Shown piece by piece: positions 38,519 through 47,637 of a stretch of DNA of 64,000 bases. The notes below the pieces were generated by a model. The model was not told the origin of the DNA, searched no databases, and was given only the letters and a program-made list of their open reading frames with translations. Every line of letters starts with the position of its first letter. Position 1 is the first letter of the stretch. Source of the stretch: Wohlfahrtiimonas chitiniclastica DSM 18708 (GTDB lineage: Bacteria; Pseudomonadota; Gammaproteobacteria; Cardiobacteriales; Wohlfahrtiimonadaceae); assembly GCF_000375345.1 (NCBI RefSeq), contig NZ_AQXD01000003.1, forward strand, positions 62,001 to 126,000, read 5' to 3'. Both the position numbers and the translations under genes were made by a program.

Positions 38519-40255
38519 CTAAATGGACACATCCACAAGCTCAAAGGCTTTCACATCGAATAAACCATTGGACGTGAGTTTAATCTCAGGAATCACTGGC
38601 AATGTCATAAAGACGAGCGTCATCAAAGGATGAAAAGCATCCGAGAGGGCAAATTTTTCACGCGCTGTGTGAATGAGATGATCAATCACAGTCGCCACGG
38701 CTTCTGCACTTTGATTTGTCATCAAGCCACCAATCGGTAAGGGTAAATGCGCCAACACTTTCCCATGTTGTACTAAAGAAAAGCCGCCGCCCATGGCTTC
38801 AATGTCTTTAACGGCGCAAAGCATGTCTGCATCATTGTCGCCCACCACCACAATATTGTGGGAATCATGGGCCACAGAAACGGCAATCGCACCATTTTTC
38901 AAGCCATAACCAGACAAAATACCCAGCCCCATATTGCCCGTGGCATGATGGCGCTCGATCACTGCCAACTTATTGAGCCCAGGATTTAGATCAGCCTGAA
39001 ACTGCCCGGCTGCATCACGCGCGACTGTTAATGTGAGATTTTTGGTCACCACACTTTTAGGAATCACGCCGATGGCTCGCACTTGATCACTCGTTAAAGA
39101 CAAAGCAAAATCCGCTTCACAAATGGGCGCGATGTTGATGGTATTGAGCACATCTTCACAATGATATTCCGGCAACTCCACCAACATTTTGCCATCGCGC
39201 GCCACTTCTTGCCCCATGGAAAACACATGGCGCGGCGCAAACTCTATCAGATCATTGACGATCAATAGATCCGCATCCTTACCCGGTGCAATCGCACCTT
39301 TATCATACAAGCGGAAACATTCAGCGCCATTGAGGGTTGCCATCGTCACGGCCAATAAAGGATCGATCCCATATTCCACCGCTAAACGCAGACTTTTGTT
39401 GATGTGCCCTGTGGTTAAAATGTCATCAGGCTCACGGTCATCCGTACAAAATACGCAGCGGCGCGCATTGCTTGGCGTCACTGCGGGCAATAGATTCAAT
39501 AAATCCTTACAGGTTGAACCTTCACGCAGCAAAATGTATTGCCCCATCGTCAAACGCTTTAACATGCCTTCTGTGTCCGAGCACTCATGATCCGTCATGA
39601 TGCCCGCTGCCACATACGCCGTTAAATCCAGCCCTTTCATGCCGGGGCTATGACCATCAATCACACGATTGTGACGCTTCGCCATCATGATTTTGTTCAT
39701 CATTTTATCTTCATGATGCGTGACGCTTGGATAATCCATCACTTCGCCTAAGCCTAATACGCCATCATCGGCAAACAGTGGCTCAAGATCTTCTGCCTCT
39801 AACACAGCGCCCGCAGATTCAAAAGGTGTGGCAGGCACGCAAGATGGCAATTGAATTTTCACATGCAGCGGCAAATTGCGGCTGGCATCGAGCATATATT
39901 GAATGCCCTTCACGCCGCATACATTGGCAATTTCATGCGGATCGGCAATGATGGTTGTGGTGCCAAACGGTAAAATGGTGCGTGCAAATTGCACAGGCGT
40001 TAATGAGGAAGACTCAATGTGCACGTGCCCATCAATGAGCCCTGGCATCACAATGCCACCTTTGGCATCCACAATGTTTTTGGCATCATAATCATGGCCA
40101 ACGCCCACAATTTTACCGCGCCCAATGGCGAGCGGTCCTGGCATCAACCTTTGGTTATACACATCCACCACCTGACAATTGATGATGAGGGTATCAACCG
40201 GCATGCGCCCGGCTGCCATGTCAATCACAGCATTGAGATTCTCTTTATCCAACAT
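38519..40255 (-). CDS. ade: Adenine deaminase
   Basis: Converts adenine to hypoxanthine and ammonia for purine salvage; amidohydrolase superfamily, 578 residues. Metal and catalytic motifs are complete: GLIDGHVHIESS (about 80-91), IIADPHEIANVCG (about 110-122), IDGHSPGMKG (about 206-215), TDHECSD and VFCTDDREPDD (about 285), with the adenine-deaminase C-terminal domain. Start 40255 is fixed by AAGGAGGAG just upstream, which begins inside the end of the preceding gene. Third gene of the permease-paralogue-ade operon, followed by a terminator. Confidence 0.94.
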   Translation of the reverse strand: MLDKENLNAVIDMAAGRMPVDTLIINCQVVDVYNQRLMPGPLAIGRGKIVGVGHDYDAKNIVDAKGGIVMPGLIDGHVHIESSSLTPVQFARTILPFGTTTIIADPHEIANVCGVKGIQYMLDASRNLPLHVKIQLPSCVPATPFESAGAVLEAEDLEPLFADDGVLGLGEVMDYPSVTHHEDKMMNKIMMAKRHNRVIDGHSPGMKGLDLTAYVAAGIMTDHECSDTEGMLKRLTMGQYILLREGSTCKDLLNLLPAVTPSNARRCVFCTDDREPDDILTTGHINKSLRLAVEYGIDPLLAVTMATLNGAECFRLYDKGAIAPGKDADLLIVNDLIEFAPRHVFSMGQEVARDGKMLVELPEYHCEDVLNTINIAPICEADFALSLTSDQVRAIGVIPKSVVTKNLTLTVARDAAGQFQADLNPGLNKLAVIERHHATGNMGLGILSGYGLKNGAIAVSVAHDSHNIVVVGDNDADMLCAVKDIEAMGGGFSLVQHGKVLAHLPLPIGGLMTNQSAEAVATVIDHLIHTAREKFALSDAFHPLMTLVFMTLPVIPEIKLTSNGLFDVKAFELVDVSI

Positions 40256-40265
40256 ATTCTCCTCC

Positions 40266-42068
40266 TTAACCTTTGATGCGGCCATGGCTACAGCTACATT
40301 TTAAAACAGGTTCTGTCACCGCTTGGGCAGCAAAATCAATGACGCCTAAATCCGTAATGGCAAAATCTGGAATCGCCGTAATTTGTAAACAACACATGTA
40401 AAAAAGCGGATCCGGCAAATTGCACCCTAATTGACGGGCAAGCATTAAGAGCTTTTCTTCTTCTTTAGCCATCGCTTCAGGCTCTAAATCAGAGACAATC
40501 CCGGCAATCGGTAAGGGTAAGAAGCCTAAAATCTCGCCATCTTTGACGATCACTTGCCCGCCGCCATTGCTGGCTAAATGGTTCACGGCCAATGCCATGT
40601 CTTCGCTGTTTGTGCCGATGCACACCACGTTGTTATCATCTGGGGCACACGAGCTTGCCATTGCGCCCGCATTCAATTGCCAACCCGACACAAAGCCCAC
40701 CGCAGGCTTCACATTCGTGATGCCAAAGCGCTCAATCACCGTGGCATATAACACATCTTGCTCAATGTCTGGCAGGACGATGCCATTTTCGACATTCAAT
40801 TCCACATCGCGGGCTTTACGCACAAAGGGTACATCAAAATCCACAGCGAGCGATAAAGCATGCACGCGGTCACTCTCAAGTTCTGTGCGCACACACATGT
40901 CAACAGCTTGAACAGGTTGCATCTTCATGGTGTTCAATAAGAGAGGGCTACGCACGGGCGGCGTCAATGTTTTGCTCATTTTGCCATCGGTGACCACTGT
41001 TTCCCCTTTGGCAATCACGCCATCGATCTCAAATTTCACCAAATCTTCCACCAAGAGAATATCCGCATAGCGCCCAGGGCTGATTGAACCCACTAAATGG
41101 TCAATGCGATAAGCTTCGGCTGAGTTCAAGGTGCCCATTTGAATGGCAGTCAATGGATCAACGCCGCTTTGAATGGCCATGCGGATCAATTTATCCATGT
41201 GCCCATTGGCCAAGATTTCTGAGGCCACCACATCATCCGTACAAAAACTCACGCGGCGCGCCACACGTGGATTTAAATGGGTGACGATCTTCATGTTCTC
41301 TTCTAAAAAGTGAGAAATGGAGGATTCACGAATGATGACAAACATACCTTTACGCACTTTTTCCATCATCTCTTCATGATTATAGCTTTCATGATCAAGG
41401 CGTACGCCCGCGCATAAGACTGAATTGAGTTTCTCGCCGCGATTCATGGGCGCACAACCAAAAATGGGCAAGCGATTTTCACGCGCAAGCTCTAAAGCAC
41501 GCATCACATCCGGATGCTTATTTTCCACAAACTCGGACACAGTTTCCCAAACACCATACACTTCTGGCCATTTTTGTACCGTTTCATGCACTTCTGCCGT
41601 CACATTGAACGCCACATTGCTTTGCGGCAATGTATACGGCGTGAAAAAAGGTAAGCCCCAAAACACATGCAGTGGTAATTCATCAATCTCTGCCAAAACC
41701 TCTTTGATGCCTTCTAAACCTGTGGTCACCACATATTGATCAAGCCCCGAGACAATGCTCGTGGTTCCATGTGGAACCACCGCTTTAGCAAAACTGGTCA
41801 TGGACAATTTGCTGCATTCAATGTGCAAATGCCCATCAATTAAGCCCGGCACCAAATATTTGCCTTTGGCATCGATGATTTCTGTGGATTGCCCAATGTA
41901 AGCATCCACATTGCCAGTGGCAACAATTTGTGTTTTGTAAATGGCCACATCCGCAGGATAAATCTCGCTTGATGTAACATTCACCAATAAACCGTTTTTA
42001 ATGACACGATCTGCGGGGATTTTTGCAGCACCTGCATCAATCATTTCTTGAATGGATTCTTTTCTCAT
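40266..42068 (-). CDS. Adenine deaminase paralogue with altered metal-site motifs
   Basis: 600-residue paralogue of the next gene. It keeps GLIDGHLHIECSKL, RLDHESYNHEE and SFCTDDVVASEILANGH, plus the adenine-deaminase C-terminal domain. Two blocks differ: IIADPHEIANV of true Ade is replaced by IVSGLDQYVVT, and the GHSPG histidine block reads GCAPM. These positions carry metal or substrate ligands in the family, so it may act on a different purine, or be a non-catalytic partner. The C-terminus adds a Cys-rich tail (KCSCSH) near the end. It lies between the permease and ade with short gaps, clearly co-transcribed. Confidence 0.85.
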   Translation of the reverse strand: MRKESIQEMIDAGAAKIPADRVIKNGLLVNVTSSEIYPADVAIYKTQIVATGNVDAYIGQSTEIIDAKGKYLVPGLIDGHLHIECSKLSMTSFAKAVVPHGTTSIVSGLDQYVVTTGLEGIKEVLAEIDELPLHVFWGLPFFTPYTLPQSNVAFNVTAEVHETVQKWPEVYGVWETVSEFVENKHPDVMRALELARENRLPIFGCAPMNRGEKLNSVLCAGVRLDHESYNHEEMMEKVRKGMFVIIRESSISHFLEENMKIVTHLNPRVARRVSFCTDDVVASEILANGHMDKLIRMAIQSGVDPLTAIQMGTLNSAEAYRIDHLVGSISPGRYADILLVEDLVKFEIDGVIAKGETVVTDGKMSKTLTPPVRSPLLLNTMKMQPVQAVDMCVRTELESDRVHALSLAVDFDVPFVRKARDVELNVENGIVLPDIEQDVLYATVIERFGITNVKPAVGFVSGWQLNAGAMASSCAPDDNNVVCIGTNSEDMALAVNHLASNGGGQVIVKDGEILGFLPLPIAGIVSDLEPEAMAKEEEKLLMLARQLGCNLPDPLFYMCCLQITAIPDFAITDLGVIDFAAQAVTEPVLKCSCSHGRIKG

Positions 42069-42091
42069 TATGAACTCCTAACAATCAATAC

Positions 42092-43393
42092 TTATAAAAA
42101 AATGTAGCGCAACAAAAATAAGAGCGCCATTAAACCGGTACAAACCGTAATGTCTTTGAATTTTCCTGCCACCAATTTCAGCACCACATACGTGATGAAA
42201 CCTAAGGCAATGCCTTCTGTGATGGTGAATGTAAAGGGCATCGCAACAGCTGCGACAAAAGAGGGGGTGGCTTCTGTAAGATCATCCCAATCAATTTTAG
42301 AGAGCTCGGAAATCATCAAAACGCCAATGTAAAGCAATGCCCCTGTGGTGGCATACAGGGGAATCATCTTCTCAAGGGGTGAGAAAAAGAGGAGCGCCAA
42401 AAATAAAATGCCCACTGCAAAAGACATCAAACCAGAGCGACCACCGACCGCAACGCCTGAGGCGCTTTCAATGTATGCCGTCACCGCAGATGTGCCCATG
42501 TATGAGCCCACAGCAGAAGCACTACTGTCAATCAATAGGGATTTTTGTTGATTTGGATAATGCCCTTTGTCATCGGCTAAACCGGCTTTGGTGGTCACGG
42601 CAATGAACGTGCCCGATGATTCAAATAAGTTAATCAACATGATGGATACAATGACGCCCACCATAGAGAAACTTGCGATCTCTTTAAATTCCAATTGCCC
42701 GGTGACTGGCGCAATGGAAGGCGGCATACTGACTAAACCATGATAAGAGACTTCAGGATCCACAACTAAAGCAATGGCTGTGATCACCACAAAGGAGATC
42801 AATACAGAGGCATACACATTGCGCTGCGCTAAGGCAATCACAATCAGGAAACCTAAAGATCCCAAAATGAATGACAAACTTTTTGGATCACCAAGTGCCA
42901 CCATCGTGTCAGGATTCGCCACAATGATGTGAGCATTATGCAGACCAATCAACGTGATCAATAGCCCACAACCCACACTGATGCCAATGCGCAGCGAGTG
43001 AGGAATGTTTGAAACCATCCAATAACGGATTTTAAAAAGCGACAATAGAAAAAGAGAGACGGCACTTAGGAAAATGAGCGTCATGCCTGTTTGCCAAGTG
43101 AGGCCATTTGACCCCACTAATACATACGCAAAATAAGCATTGATGCCCATACCGGGCGCGAGCGCAATTGGCAGTTTTGCCACCACACCCATCAACACAG
43201 AGGCAATGGCAGTGATTAACACCGTGGTGACAAAAACAGCTTGTGTGTCCATACCGGCGGCGCCCAAGATTTTTGGGTTCACAAACGCGATATAGACCAT
43301 CGTAATGAAGGTGGTGAAAGCAGCGATGAGTTCCTGCTTGAGGGATGTATTGTGGCGCTTTAGTTCAAAGTATCGCTCAATAAAAGCTAACAC
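42092..43393 (-). CDS. NCS2-family purine permease (AzgA/AdeP-like)
   Basis: Proton-linked nucleobase transporter, 433 residues and about 12-14 hydrophobic helices. AzgA-type signatures: GAAGMDTQAVFVTT near 44, PIALAPGMGINAYFAY (about 74-89), INLFESSGTFIAVTTKAGL (about 254-272) and YIESASGVAVGGRSG (about 310-324). It likely imports adenine, hypoxanthine or guanine to feed the deaminases behind it. Start is GTG at 43393 with AGGAG 6 bases upstream; an in-frame TAG at 43403-43405 excludes any longer start. It is preceded by a long structured leader. Confidence 0.92.
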   Translation of the reverse strand: MLAFIERYFELKRHNTSLKQELIAAFTTFITMVYIAFVNPKILGAAGMDTQAVFVTTVLITAIASVLMGVVAKLPIALAPGMGINAYFAYVLVGSNGLTWQTGMTLIFLSAVSLFLLSLFKIRYWMVSNIPHSLRIGISVGCGLLITLIGLHNAHIIVANPDTMVALGDPKSLSFILGSLGFLIVIALAQRNVYASVLISFVVITAIALVVDPEVSYHGLVSMPPSIAPVTGQLEFKEIASFSMVGVIVSIMLINLFESSGTFIAVTTKAGLADDKGHYPNQQKSLLIDSSASAVGSYMGTSAVTAYIESASGVAVGGRSGLMSFAVGILFLALLFFSPLEKMIPLYATTGALLYIGVLMISELSKIDWDDLTEATPSFVAAVAMPFTFTITEGIALGFITYVVLKLVAGKFKDITVCTGLMALLFLLRYIFL

Positions 43394-43640
43394 GGGTGAC
43401 TCCTAGATAATAGATGTTGCATCATGTGTGATGCGCGAGAAGGTAACTTAAGTTTGTTTTTCTTATGGGTATGTCTTTAAGTCACCTCCTTCACCTATTT
43501 AATCTAGCGTCGCCTAGCGAATGTTAGAAAGGAGGAGGATACAGCGATGCTGATCCCGCGGTCGCGGTATCTTTGGGGGTATCAAAATGCGATAGAACAT
43601 TTTCTTCCTTGTGCGCTGTATTCAGTGAAAAATAAGTTTC
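43394..43640 (-). promoter_or_regulatory. Long structured leader RNA of the purine operon (riboswitch candidate)
   Basis: About 240 nt of transcribed leader with no credible ORF. On the RNA strand: P1 ATACAGCG (43614-43621) pairs with CGCTGTAT (43539-43546), closing about 67 nt that holds an AAAATG/CATTTT hairpin and a TGATACCC/GGGATCA helix with a CCGCG/CGCGG alternative. Next, CCTCCTT (43529-43535) can pair with AAGGAGG (43485-43491), while the overlapping GGTGACTTAA (43477-43486) can pair with TTAAGTTACC (43442-43451). A GCATCA/TGATGC hairpin (43419-43434) precedes the ribosome binding site. Classic purine-riboswitch sequence motifs are absent. Confidence 0.6.
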
Positions 43641-43642
43641 GT

Positions 43643-43670
43643 ATTTTATGCCTCTTTTTTCGAAAGTCAA
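43643..43670 (-). promoter_or_regulatory. Promoter of the purine operon
   Basis: Minus strand TTGACT (43665-43670), 16-base spacer, TAAAAT (43643-43648), placing the start of transcription near 43636 just upstream of the P1 helix. Confidence 0.8.
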
Positions 43671-43674
43671 TCAT

Positions 43675-43708
43675 AAAAAAAAGCCACAACCCCGAAGATT
43701 GCAGCCTT
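43675..43708 (-). terminator. Terminator of the RhtB-type exporter gene
   Basis: Minus strand GCTGCAATC/GGTTGTGGC stem with G-T pairs and a TTCGG loop, followed by T8. It separates the exporter gene from the purine promoter. Confidence 0.8.
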
Positions 43709-43726
43709 AATTGACCATTAAATCCA

Positions 43727-44344
43727 TCAATTGATGGCAATGAAACCTGCCGCAATTAGCAATAAACTCCCTGAAAATCCTTCCACGACTCTGCGGCGCG
43801 TATCGCTTGGCGCACCCTTATTGCCAAGGCTCGCTAAGCTTAAACCGATTAAACTATAAACAACGGCGCAGCTCACAATGAAGATGCCTGCGAGCATTAA
43901 GGCTTGCAATGCATAAGGCTCTGAGGATTTAATAAAATTCGGTAAAATCGCCAAATAAATGAGCAAACCTTTCGGGTTTAAAAAGCTCGTTAAAAAGCCC
44001 TTACGAAAAAGGTGCTGCGTGATTTTGGCATCTTTGGCAATCTCTAAAATCCCACGCTTCATGGCAGAGCGGATCATGCATGCCGCTAAATATAGTAAAT
44101 ACGCAACGCCCACCCAACGGATCACATTAAATAAAATTGGGGAGGCTGCCACCAATGCCGCCACGCCAAGGGCGCTTAAAATGGCATGCACACAATAACC
44201 GGTTAAAATCCCTACATTGGCAATCATCACCGCGCGCTTCCCTGCTGTTAAACCTTGAGAAGCAATGAATAAAACATCGGGCCCTGGCGTACACACCAAA
44301 GGAAAAACCGCGATCCCAAATAACAACACATTATCAAAAGCCAT
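43727..44344 (-). CDS. LysE/RhtB family amino-acid exporter
   Basis: Six-helix inner-membrane exporter, 205 residues. Family signature PLVCTPGPDVLFIASQGLTAG near the N-terminus (about 15-35), NVGILTGYCVHAIL, and RKGFLTSFLNPKGLLIYLAILPNF in two parts near 110-135. It probably exports an amino acid or homoserine lactone-like compound. ATG 44344 chosen with GTGGA upstream; the GTG at 44353 is an alternative. Divergent from an Lrp-family gene with inverted repeats between, the usual arrangement for a regulator and its exporter. Confidence 0.88.
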   Translation of the reverse strand: MAFDNVLLFGIAVFPLVCTPGPDVLFIASQGLTAGKRAVMIANVGILTGYCVHAILSALGVAALVAASPILFNVIRWVGVAYLLYLAACMIRSAMKRGILEIAKDAKITQHLFRKGFLTSFLNPKGLLIYLAILPNFIKSSEPYALQALMLAGIFIVSCAVVYSLIGLSLASLGNKGAPSDTRRRVVEGFSGSLLLIAAGFIAIN

Positions 44345-44415
44345 GAGTTCCACCCCAATACAAAACGGCTGCTATTGTAGTCTTTCATTGTTGAAATTTT
44401 TGATTGTAGTTATCA

Positions 44416-44458
44416 TTCATCAATGATATTTTGCCATTTTATTTCAAATATTGATGAA
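44416..44458. promoter_or_regulatory. Inverted repeat between exporter and Lrp-type regulator
   Basis: TTCATCAAT (44416-44424) and ATTGATGAA (44450-44458) are exact reverse complements spaced by 25 bases in the divergent intergenic region. This fits sites for the Lrp-type regulator encoded at 44469; binding is inferred. Confidence 0.55.
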
Positions 44459-44468
44459 AAATTAGCAT

Positions 44469-44936
44469 ATGACACCGATAAAATTAGACAGCATTGATCG
44501 CCGCATTTTAAGGGCATTACAAAAGGATGCAAGCTTAGCGAATACTGATCTTGCCAAACTTGTGGGATTATCCCCTTCTCCTTGCTTGCGCCGCGTGAAA
44601 TTACTGCAAGAAGCTGGCGTGATTAAGCGCTATGTGGCCATCATTGATGGCGCAAAAGTGGATGCAGGCTTAACCCTTTTTTCCCGCGTGTGGTTTAAAG
44701 CACAAGATGCGAAAACCATCGACAGTTTCATTGATGCCATTCAAGACATGCCAGAGATCATCGAGTGTCATTTAATGGCGGGCGAATGTGATGCATGGCT
44801 TCGCATTGTGACAAAAGATTTGGACAGTTATCGCCATTTTCATGCCAATAAGCTCACCACCATCAAAGCGATTTTGAGTGTCAAAACTGATGTGCCGATG
44901 GATACCGTCAAACTTACCCACAGTTTGCCAATTTAG
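44469..44936 (+). CDS. Lrp/AsnC family transcriptional regulator
   Basis: 155-residue regulator: N-terminal helix-turn-helix (about 8-55; LDSIDRRILRALQKDASLAN then LAKLVGLSPSPCLRRVKLLQ) and C-terminal RAM effector domain with ECHLMAGECDAWLRIVTKDL (about 98-117). Divergent to the LysE/RhtB exporter, so it most likely senses the exported amino acid and controls that gene. Followed by a strong terminator. Confidence 0.92.
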   Translation: MTPIKLDSIDRRILRALQKDASLANTDLAKLVGLSPSPCLRRVKLLQEAGVIKRYVAIIDGAKVDAGLTLFSRVWFKAQDAKTIDSFIDAIQDMPEIIECHLMAGECDAWLRIVTKDLDSYRHFHANKLTTIKAILSVKTDVPMDTVKLTHSLPI

Positions 44937-44942
44937 CAGCAT

Positions 44943-44969
44943 AAAAAAAGCGCCTTTCGGCGCTTTTTC
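44943..44969. terminator. Bidirectional terminator (lrp-like / ftsH)
   Basis: AGCGCC/GGCGCT stem flanked by A7 and T5 between convergent genes. Confidence 0.9.
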
Positions 44970-44977
44970 ATCATCCA

Positions 44978-46855
44978 TTAAACAAAGTCTAAAGTCGGTG
45001 GTGTCGGCTCAGCTGCTGAACCGCCATCATCTTTTGGCTTACTGTTTAATGAAGAGTTACTGAGTTCGCGATCATGCATGATGTCATCCACTTGCTGTGC
45101 ATCGATGGTTTCCACATCTAACAACACATTCGCCATACGGTGTAAGCGCTCGATGTCATCTTCTAACACTTTTTTCGCACGGGCATAGTTTTCGTTCACA
45201 ATGCGGCGCACCTCTTCATCGATCAATAACGCTGTCTCATTTGACATTGTATCCTGACCTTGAGATGGGCGACCCATCATGCCACCATCACCATCGGGTG
45301 CATAAAATAGGAAACCTAACTTGTCAGATAAACCCCATTTTGTCACCATGTTACGCGCCATGTTGGTGGAATGCTGAATGTCACTCATTGCGCCAGTGGT
45401 CACTTTGTCATAACCAAAAATAAGCTCTTCGGCAATGCGGCCACCAAAAATCATCGCCATTTTGTTGTTGAGCCATTGACGTGAATTGCTGACGCTGTCA
45501 TTTTCTGGCAATGTCCAAGTCACACCCAATGCTCGGCCACGCGGAATGATGGTCACTTTATACACAGGATCAGATTTTAAGCGATACGCCACAATGGCAT
45601 GCCCAGCTTCATGATACGCTGTTAAACGCATTTCATCTGCCGTCATCATCAATGAGCGGCGTTCTGCCCCCATGAAGATTTTATCTTTGGCAGATTCCAT
45701 ATCATCCATGCCCACATCATTTTTATTTTGACGCGCTGCAAAGAGTGCTGCTTCATTGACTAAGTTTGCTAAATCCGCACCTGAAAAGCCTGGTGTTCCT
45801 TTTGCTAAACTCAATACATCCACATCTGCAGCTAACGGCACTTTACGCAAATGCACTTTTAAAATCGCTTCACGGCCTTTAATGTCAGGCAATGGCACAA
45901 CCACTTGACGGTCAAAACGACCTGGGCGCAACAATGCAGGATCTAAGACATCCACACGGTTTGTCGCTGCAATGATGATGATGCCTGAGTTATCGCCAAA
46001 GCCATCCATTTCCACAAGCATTTGGTTCAAGGTTTGTTCACGCTCATCATGACCACCGCCTAAACCTGAGCCACGATGGCGACCGACCGCATCAATTTCA
46101 TCGATGAAGATGATGCAAGGGGCATGTTTTTTCGCTTGTTCGAACATATCACGCACACGTGCCGCACCCACGCCCACGAACATCTCCATAAAGTCAGAGC
46201 CTGAAATCGTGAAAAATGGCACGCCCGCTTCACCGGCAATGGCTTTAGCCAATAAGGTTTTACCGGTTCCAGGTGGGCCAACCATCAAAATACCTTTGGG
46301 CATTTTACCGCCTAAACGCTGGAATTTAGTGGGATCACGTAAGAATTCCACCACTTCGCCCACTTCTTGCTTCGCTTCATCGGCGCCCGCAACGTCTGAA
46401 AAACGGGTTTTCACTTCATCGGCGTTGAGCATCTTCGCTTTAGATTTACCAAAGCTCATCGGGTTTTTACCACCGCCCCCTGATTGACGCATCATGAACA
46501 TGATGAGGCCAAATAAAATCAATACAGGCAATAAATTCAAGATAATGGAGAGCAAAATTCCGCGTGAACGCATCTCTTTACCCACGATCGTTACATCTTT
46601 TGCACGCAACAAATCGATCAACATACCATTATTGGTTTCAGGATTATATGTGGTAAAACGCTGACCGCTGCTGTAGGTACCATTGATTTCCGGTCCTGCA
46701 ATTGTCACTTCTTTCACACGCCCGTCATCGATGGCATTCAAGAACTCTGAATACGCCATGCCTTGCCCTGGGGTGCTGCCAAAGTTTTGAAACACCAACA
46801 ATACACCAAGTATTGCGACGATCAAAACAATGATATCTCTTCCGTTATATTTCAA
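44978..46855 (-). CDS. ftsH: ATP-dependent zinc metalloprotease FtsH
   Basis: Essential membrane-anchored AAA+ protease that degrades misfolded membrane proteins and regulators such as LpxC and sigma-32. TM1 (about 7-25), periplasmic domain, TM2 (about 104-124), AAA domain with Walker [10 protein letters not shown] (about 192), Walker [12 protein letters not shown] (about 250), second-region-of-homology arginines in LRPGRFDRQ, and the zinc site [12 protein letters not shown] (about 415). Length 625. rlmE lies upstream on the same strand with a 135-base gap. Confidence 0.98.
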   Translation of the reverse strand: MKYNGRDIIVLIVAILGVLLVFQNFGSTPGQGMAYSEFLNAIDDGRVKEVTIAGPEINGTYSSGQRFTTYNPETNNGMLIDLLRAKDVTIVGKEMRSRGILLSIILNLLPVLILFGLIMFMMRQSGGGGKNPMSFGKSKAKMLNADEVKTRFSDVAGADEAKQEVGEVVEFLRDPTKFQRLGGKMPKGILMVGPPGTGKTLLAKAIAGEAGVPFFTISGSDFMEMFVGVGAARVRDMFEQAKKHAPCIIFIDEIDAVGRHRGSGLGGGHDEREQTLNQMLVEMDGFGDNSGIIIIAATNRVDVLDPALLRPGRFDRQVVVPLPDIKGREAILKVHLRKVPLAADVDVLSLAKGTPGFSGADLANLVNEAALFAARQNKNDVGMDDMESAKDKIFMGAERRSLMMTADEMRLTAYHEAGHAIVAYRLKSDPVYKVTIIPRGRALGVTWTLPENDSVSNSRQWLNNKMAMIFGGRIAEELIFGYDKVTTGAMSDIQHSTNMARNMVTKWGLSDKLGFLFYAPDGDGGMMGRPSQGQDTMSNETALLIDEEVRRIVNENYARAKKVLEDDIERLHRMANVLLDVETIDAQQVDDIMHDRELSNSSLNSKPKDDGGSAAEPTPPTLDFV

Positions 46856-46990
46856 AAGATTAACCTCTTGCTAAGTTAAAAAATTGTGGTTTATGAGAAT
46901 AAATTTCAAACTGCAACTATACCGAATATCTTGAATTTAGTCACCATTGACACATGAATGGGGCTAAATATATTAAATTCAATGGCTGCA

Positions 46991-47626
46991 TTACTCTTTG
47001 CGACCTTTAAAGCCGCGCGCTAATAAATAAATCTCTGAACTGCGAGCACGTGAGGCTTTTGGCTTACGCGTGAGGACTTTGTCGAAATTCTCGCGCAATT
47101 GCTTTAAATACTCCTCAAAGCCTTCCCCTTGAAAGATTTTCATTAAGAAATCGCCGCCCGGTTTTAAATGGTGATAAGAGAAATCAAACGCTAAATCTAA
47201 CAAATACATCATGCGCGGCTGATCCACACCTTTCATGCCGCTTGTGTTTGGCGCCATGTCCGAGATCACCACATCAATTTTACGACCATCTAATAAGGCT
47301 TCTAATTCATGTAAGACGCTCTCTTCACGAAAGTCTCCAGTAATGATGTCCACGCCTGCCACAGGATTCATTGGCAAAATGTCTAAGGCGAACACCTTAC
47401 CATTGTGCCCCACTTTATGCATCGCGTATTGCGACCAACTGCCAGGCGCTGCCCCTAAGTCCACAATCGTCATGCCCGGTTTAAATAAACGATCTTTCTC
47501 ATCCATTTCTGAAAGTTTATAGATCGCGCGTGAACGCCAGTTTTCCTTGCGTGCACGTAATACATATTCATCATCATGATGCTCTTTAAGCCATCTTGAA
47601 CTGCTTGGCGTACGTTTTTTACCCAT
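46991..47626 (-). CDS. rlmE: 23S rRNA 2'-O-ribose U2552 methyltransferase
   Basis: SAM-dependent FtsJ/RrmJ methyltransferase acting on 23S rRNA of the 50S subunit. SAM motif [14 protein letters not shown] (about 55-68), the catalytic Lys-Asp-Lys-Glu set including [10 protein letters not shown] (about 120), [11 protein letters not shown] and the C-terminal [17 protein letters not shown]. 211 residues. Upstream of ftsH as in E. coli, where yhbY is divergent; here an RsuA-like gene and a small membrane-protein gene are inserted between rlmE and yhbY. Confidence 0.96.
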   Translation of the reverse strand: MGKKRTPSSSRWLKEHHDDEYVLRARKENWRSRAIYKLSEMDEKDRLFKPGMTIVDLGAAPGSWSQYAMHKVGHNGKVFALDILPMNPVAGVDIITGDFREESVLHELEALLDGRKIDVVISDMAPNTSGMKGVDQPRMMYLLDLAFDFSYHHLKPGGDFLMKIFQGEGFEEYLKQLRENFDKVLTRKPKASRARSSEIYLLARGFKGRKE

Positions 47627-47637
47627 AATTATTCACT

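Noticed and set aside
43460-43492. Leader peptide behind the perfect Shine-Dalgarno sequence
   Set aside because: No ATG, GTG or TTG at 4-12 bases; the only open frame would need an ATA start.
43394-43640. Classic purine riboswitch upstream of the NCS2 permease
   Set aside because: The conserved junction and loop sequences of the xpt/add-type aptamer were not found on the minus strand; the leader is reported as an unassigned structured RNA instead.
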